From Malurus cyaneus samueli (lineage: Eukaryota; Chordata; Aves; Passeriformes; Maluridae), in NCBI GenBank assembly GCA_009741485.1, contig CM019216.1, positions 46,818,863 through 46,882,862 of the forward strand: DNA of 64,000 nt, in the 5' to 3' direction. A program made the position numbers and the translations under genes. Shown piece after piece: positions 60,954-64,000 of this stretch (position 1 is its first letter; each line of letters opens with the position of its first letter). Below the pieces are notes generated by a model. That model ran no database searches. It was given only the letters and a program-made list of their open reading frames with translations, and was not told the origin of the DNA.

Positions 60954-63900
60954 GTGCAAGTTATTTTTAATAAGTTTCGTCTCTCAAGAGTGTTTGCCAG
61001 GGAACTGTTATTCTAATACTTTGGTTGTCTTTGCAAGATGATCATCTTGATAATTTCAAATGTCATAGGATGTTTGCAGGAATAATAGACCAAATTCCTG
61101 AGCTGGTGTAAATTGGCGCGACTCCACAAACATCAAAGAAGCAGTGCCAGTTTCCACCACATCATCAATGTTCACAAATTAAATGGATGTTTTGTGGTTT
61201 ACTACATGTCAGAAATCTTGTAGTGCATCTCAAGCTCGTATAATCTATGCTGTAAAACCATTTTATTTTTAATAGATCTGCAAAAACAAACTTTCGCATC
61301 AGAACACTGACCTCAAATAGTTCTTAACATCAGGGTTAAACCTCACATCTTTAATGGTTCAGAGAATGTGTGCAAGAGGGTAATGGCAAATTCCCTGAAA
61401 CACAGGCCAAATTTGTTCCAAATGCAATGCTTTACAACACCTTGATCATGAGACTGTATCTTCAGATTTTTCCAGGTAAAGTTTAATCAGTTTTATTCGG
61501 AACCATTTCCCTCTCTCTGACAGTAAATCATTACTTTAAGAAGCACATTTTAGTTTTCAGAGTAGAGATTCCATCACTCTTTTCCTAAAGCATAGGAACA
61601 TTATTCAGCAAGAGCAATATTTCAACTTGTTCCAAAGTTTTGTTTTAATCCCTTTATGGCCCAAAGAAAACCATCAATGAAATATATGCGTACACACACT
61701 AGATTGAATATTTATGTATTTTTAAATAAAAATTACACTATGAGTAACTATGAAGAATGAGCATTTCTAACCTTAATTATGCCTTAAATACATTATACTT
61801 TTACATCAAAATAATAATGACACTTAGAAAAAAACTTTCATCAAATAGTCCGAAATCACTTAAATACTGTGATCCTCAAATGCTCCTATGAGACGATTGC
61901 ATTTGAATAGATCCCTTAATGGATCATTCAGCATGTTGAATTACTTTTTATATTCAGCCTTGTTAGGAATAGAACCAGAAAGAAATAGTCCAACAGGAGA
62001 GAGGAAAGTAGAGGAGAAGAGTGAGTGGATACTATGGCAGGTGGAAGAAAAACAAGGGCCTGAGTTTGAAGAGAGGGCATTGGCAGCTCTATTCATGGCA
62101 GCACAACAGGAAAGAGCAAGATCTGCCCTCACAGGCAGCCAGCTCCCCAGAACCTAGAGCTGCTTGTGTCTCATGAGAAAGAGAAGTTCCAGATCTCTTA
62201 ATTGGCAAAAGAAATCTTGAAATTCACTTTTTTAATACTCAACTCCCTCTGGCGTTCCATGCTAAGACATTATGCCTGACAGTCCTTTCTCTCTTTTCTT
62301 TCCACAACTTGACTGCTGACTGAAAGCTACTGCAAATCCTCTGCAGACCACTTGCAGCTGGCTGAGCTGGAAGACTCACCTGAGTTTTTTATGTTAGAGG
62401 TTTTTTTCAGAAAAAAAAATCCTGGCTCCTGCTTCAGTAGGGATTTAAAAATGTGAGTTGCATATGCCAAAAATCCATCTGTCTCAAATTCTAAGGGCAG
62501 AAAAGTAGTGATGTCTGTTGAAACACATGTCAGCCCAAATCAAGGATCCTGGATGACCTTAACCAGTACCTTTAGCAGTCCCTTTCCATCATTGTTAGAT
62601 GGAATGAGATAAGGATGCTATTAAGTCATAGTTTCCTTTATCATATTTATTATGATAAAAAGTCATGCATGAGTTGCTTTTGTATTAATCCATCACATGT
62701 TGGCTTTCACAAATGTTTCAAAACCTGCCAGCTAAAAGGAGACTGCTACTGTACCAAAGTATAGGTCCAAAATATACCAGACAAAACACTCTCCAAGTGT
62801 ACACTTTCATTAATTCTGGTATAAACAAAGAAAGGAAGTAGAAGTCTGTCTGCAGGAAGTAGAAAATCACTCATAAATTTAGAGCAGAATGGTAGTCACA
62901 CTCCACAGCTGTAGTTAGGGTATTCTCTCAAATCCATAGATACTGGGTTCATAAAGTACTTGCAAAAAAAATCAGTTTGCTTGGTACTAAAGACAAAGCT
63001 AAAAACTAAAGTTGTCTTCTGGAATAGCTCACCCCAAGTGATAACAAGTCATGGATAAGAGGCTGCAGAACAGCCACTGCCAGGCAAAGTCACAGATTCT
63101 GCCACAACTCAGCAAACCGTGTACAGGACACTTTTAGATGCTGGTCAGATAGACGCAAGGAGTTGTTTTTTCTTAAAGCAGTTGTTGTCCCCAAAGTGTA
63201 CCAAAGAGCTTTCAAAGCTAGTAGGTCTAGTATTGCACATTAATAGAAAACTGTAATATTTACAGGCAGTAATACAAAAAGTCTGTACAGAAAATTTTTC
63301 TATGTGATTGCCACTAAAATAAACCTGCCAAAGAGATTTATGTCAATGCAAATACTATTTTTCCTTGTAAATGTTTCTTTCACATATTTTTCTTTAAAAT
63401 ACATTTGTAGTGGAAGAAAAGGGTGAGAAAAGTTCTTAGTTTTTAGTTCAATAACAAGTAGTTCCTAAAAGGCTAATGAACAAGGACAAACAAAATCTGG
63501 ACCATAATTCACAACCGCTGCAGTTAAAAAGCATCTGCCAGCTCTACCAATAATACTTGGTCTAAAATATATGCATAATGTGCAGGGTCTCAAAGTACAT
63601 GTATTACCAAAAGATATATGTGTTCTGTTGAAATATACTAAAACATCTGAATTAATTGTATCCAACAAGACCTTCCAATAAATTAGTAACACATTTTGAA
63701 CAGTGTTTGCACTGTTCCTTCTTCCCTTAGAGGGAACTCATTGTGTTTAACTGAGGAAAACATCTGAGTTGCCAAAAATGGTGGTGATTTACGGTTCCAC
63801 AGTAAAAATCAAACACTCTGAAATTTGAATAAAGAAATAATGCATGAGCAGATAGAATATATTCAAGAGTTGTTATTCAGCTTGATTCTGAACTTGGAAG

Positions 63901-64000
63901 ACATTTCCTGTCAGTGGAGTGCTTTTCAGCTCTGCAGAGAGGTGGACTTAAACACTGGAATAGCTATATTCCTTTTAGACTGCTTTTTATTTCATCTTAG

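Larger units (their letters stand above)
55952..64000. other. Unique AT-rich non-coding sequence
   Basis: Holds the possible CR1 terminus at 57525, the T run at 60107 and the 25-A run at 60929. Open frames do not exceed 89 codons. No RNA gene recognised. Confidence 0.65.

Noticed and set aside
62545..62610. Possible plus-strand CR1 end ('ggatgaccttaa', 'agtccctttccat')
   Set aside because: Two short word matches with wrong spacing and no terminal octamer.
1..64000. Prokaryotic-type systems, CRISPR arrays, operons, tRNA or rRNA genes
   Set aside because: No regularly spaced repeats, no coding density, no Shine-Dalgarno-led frames and no cloverleaf sequence noticed. CR1 repeats and CpG depletion show vertebrate nuclear DNA.

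Overview
This is vertebrate nuclear DNA, most likely from a bird, and I found no protein-coding gene in it that I can defend. It is AT-rich and strongly CpG-depleted, with many long A or T homopolymers, A-rich/C interruptions, one unresolved base (6280), and no gene packing or long confident open frames. The bird call rests on fragments recognisable as the 3' end of CR1 (chicken repeat 1) LINEs. These are clear at 4569-4911 (+) and 40393-40610 (-), good at 43096-43278 (+), and weak at 57525-57583 (+). CR1-like elements also occur in crocodilians and turtles, so the lineage is inferred, not proven. Coding frames are short (mostly 60-100 codons), overlap on both strands, often begin at non-ATG codons and show no family signature I recognise. 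The window reads as intergenic or intronic sequence.

Layout. 1-4568: unique AT-rich sequence. 4569-4911: CR1. 4912-8888: unique sequence with a possible exon behind a good splice acceptor (5384) and a 19-bp-period dimer (6938). 8889-17710: unique sequence bounded by two very A-rich tracts, with an NK2-like 16-bp palindrome (14622). 17711-23254: unique sequence containing the best structured element of the window, a near-perfect hairpin (22893-22964). 23255-23490: a compact CpG-rich patch with overlapping CACGTG and TGACGTG motifs, the only promoter- or enhancer-like base composition I noticed. 23491-33785: mixed sequence with modestly GC-raised blocks and several poly(A) tracts, ending in a 39-T run. 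33786-40392: AT-rich, including a TAATTA-rich stretch near 37401-37510. 40393-43278: two CR1 fragments in opposite orientations. 43279-55334: unique sequence with a forkhead-like palindrome (44641), short tandem duplications (46306, 46921), a CA-rich patch and an 11-bp-stem hairpin (54513). 55335-55951: open frames on both strands that I cannot assign. 55952-64000: AT-rich, one CR1 remnant and poly(A)/poly(T) tracts.

No operon, CRISPR array, tRNA, rRNA or complete mobile element was recognised, and I saw no evidence of a new multi-gene system. The items most worth checking are the 22893-22964 hairpin, the 23255-23490 CpG patch, the two transcription-factor-like palindromes, and the bidirectional open block at 55335-55951.
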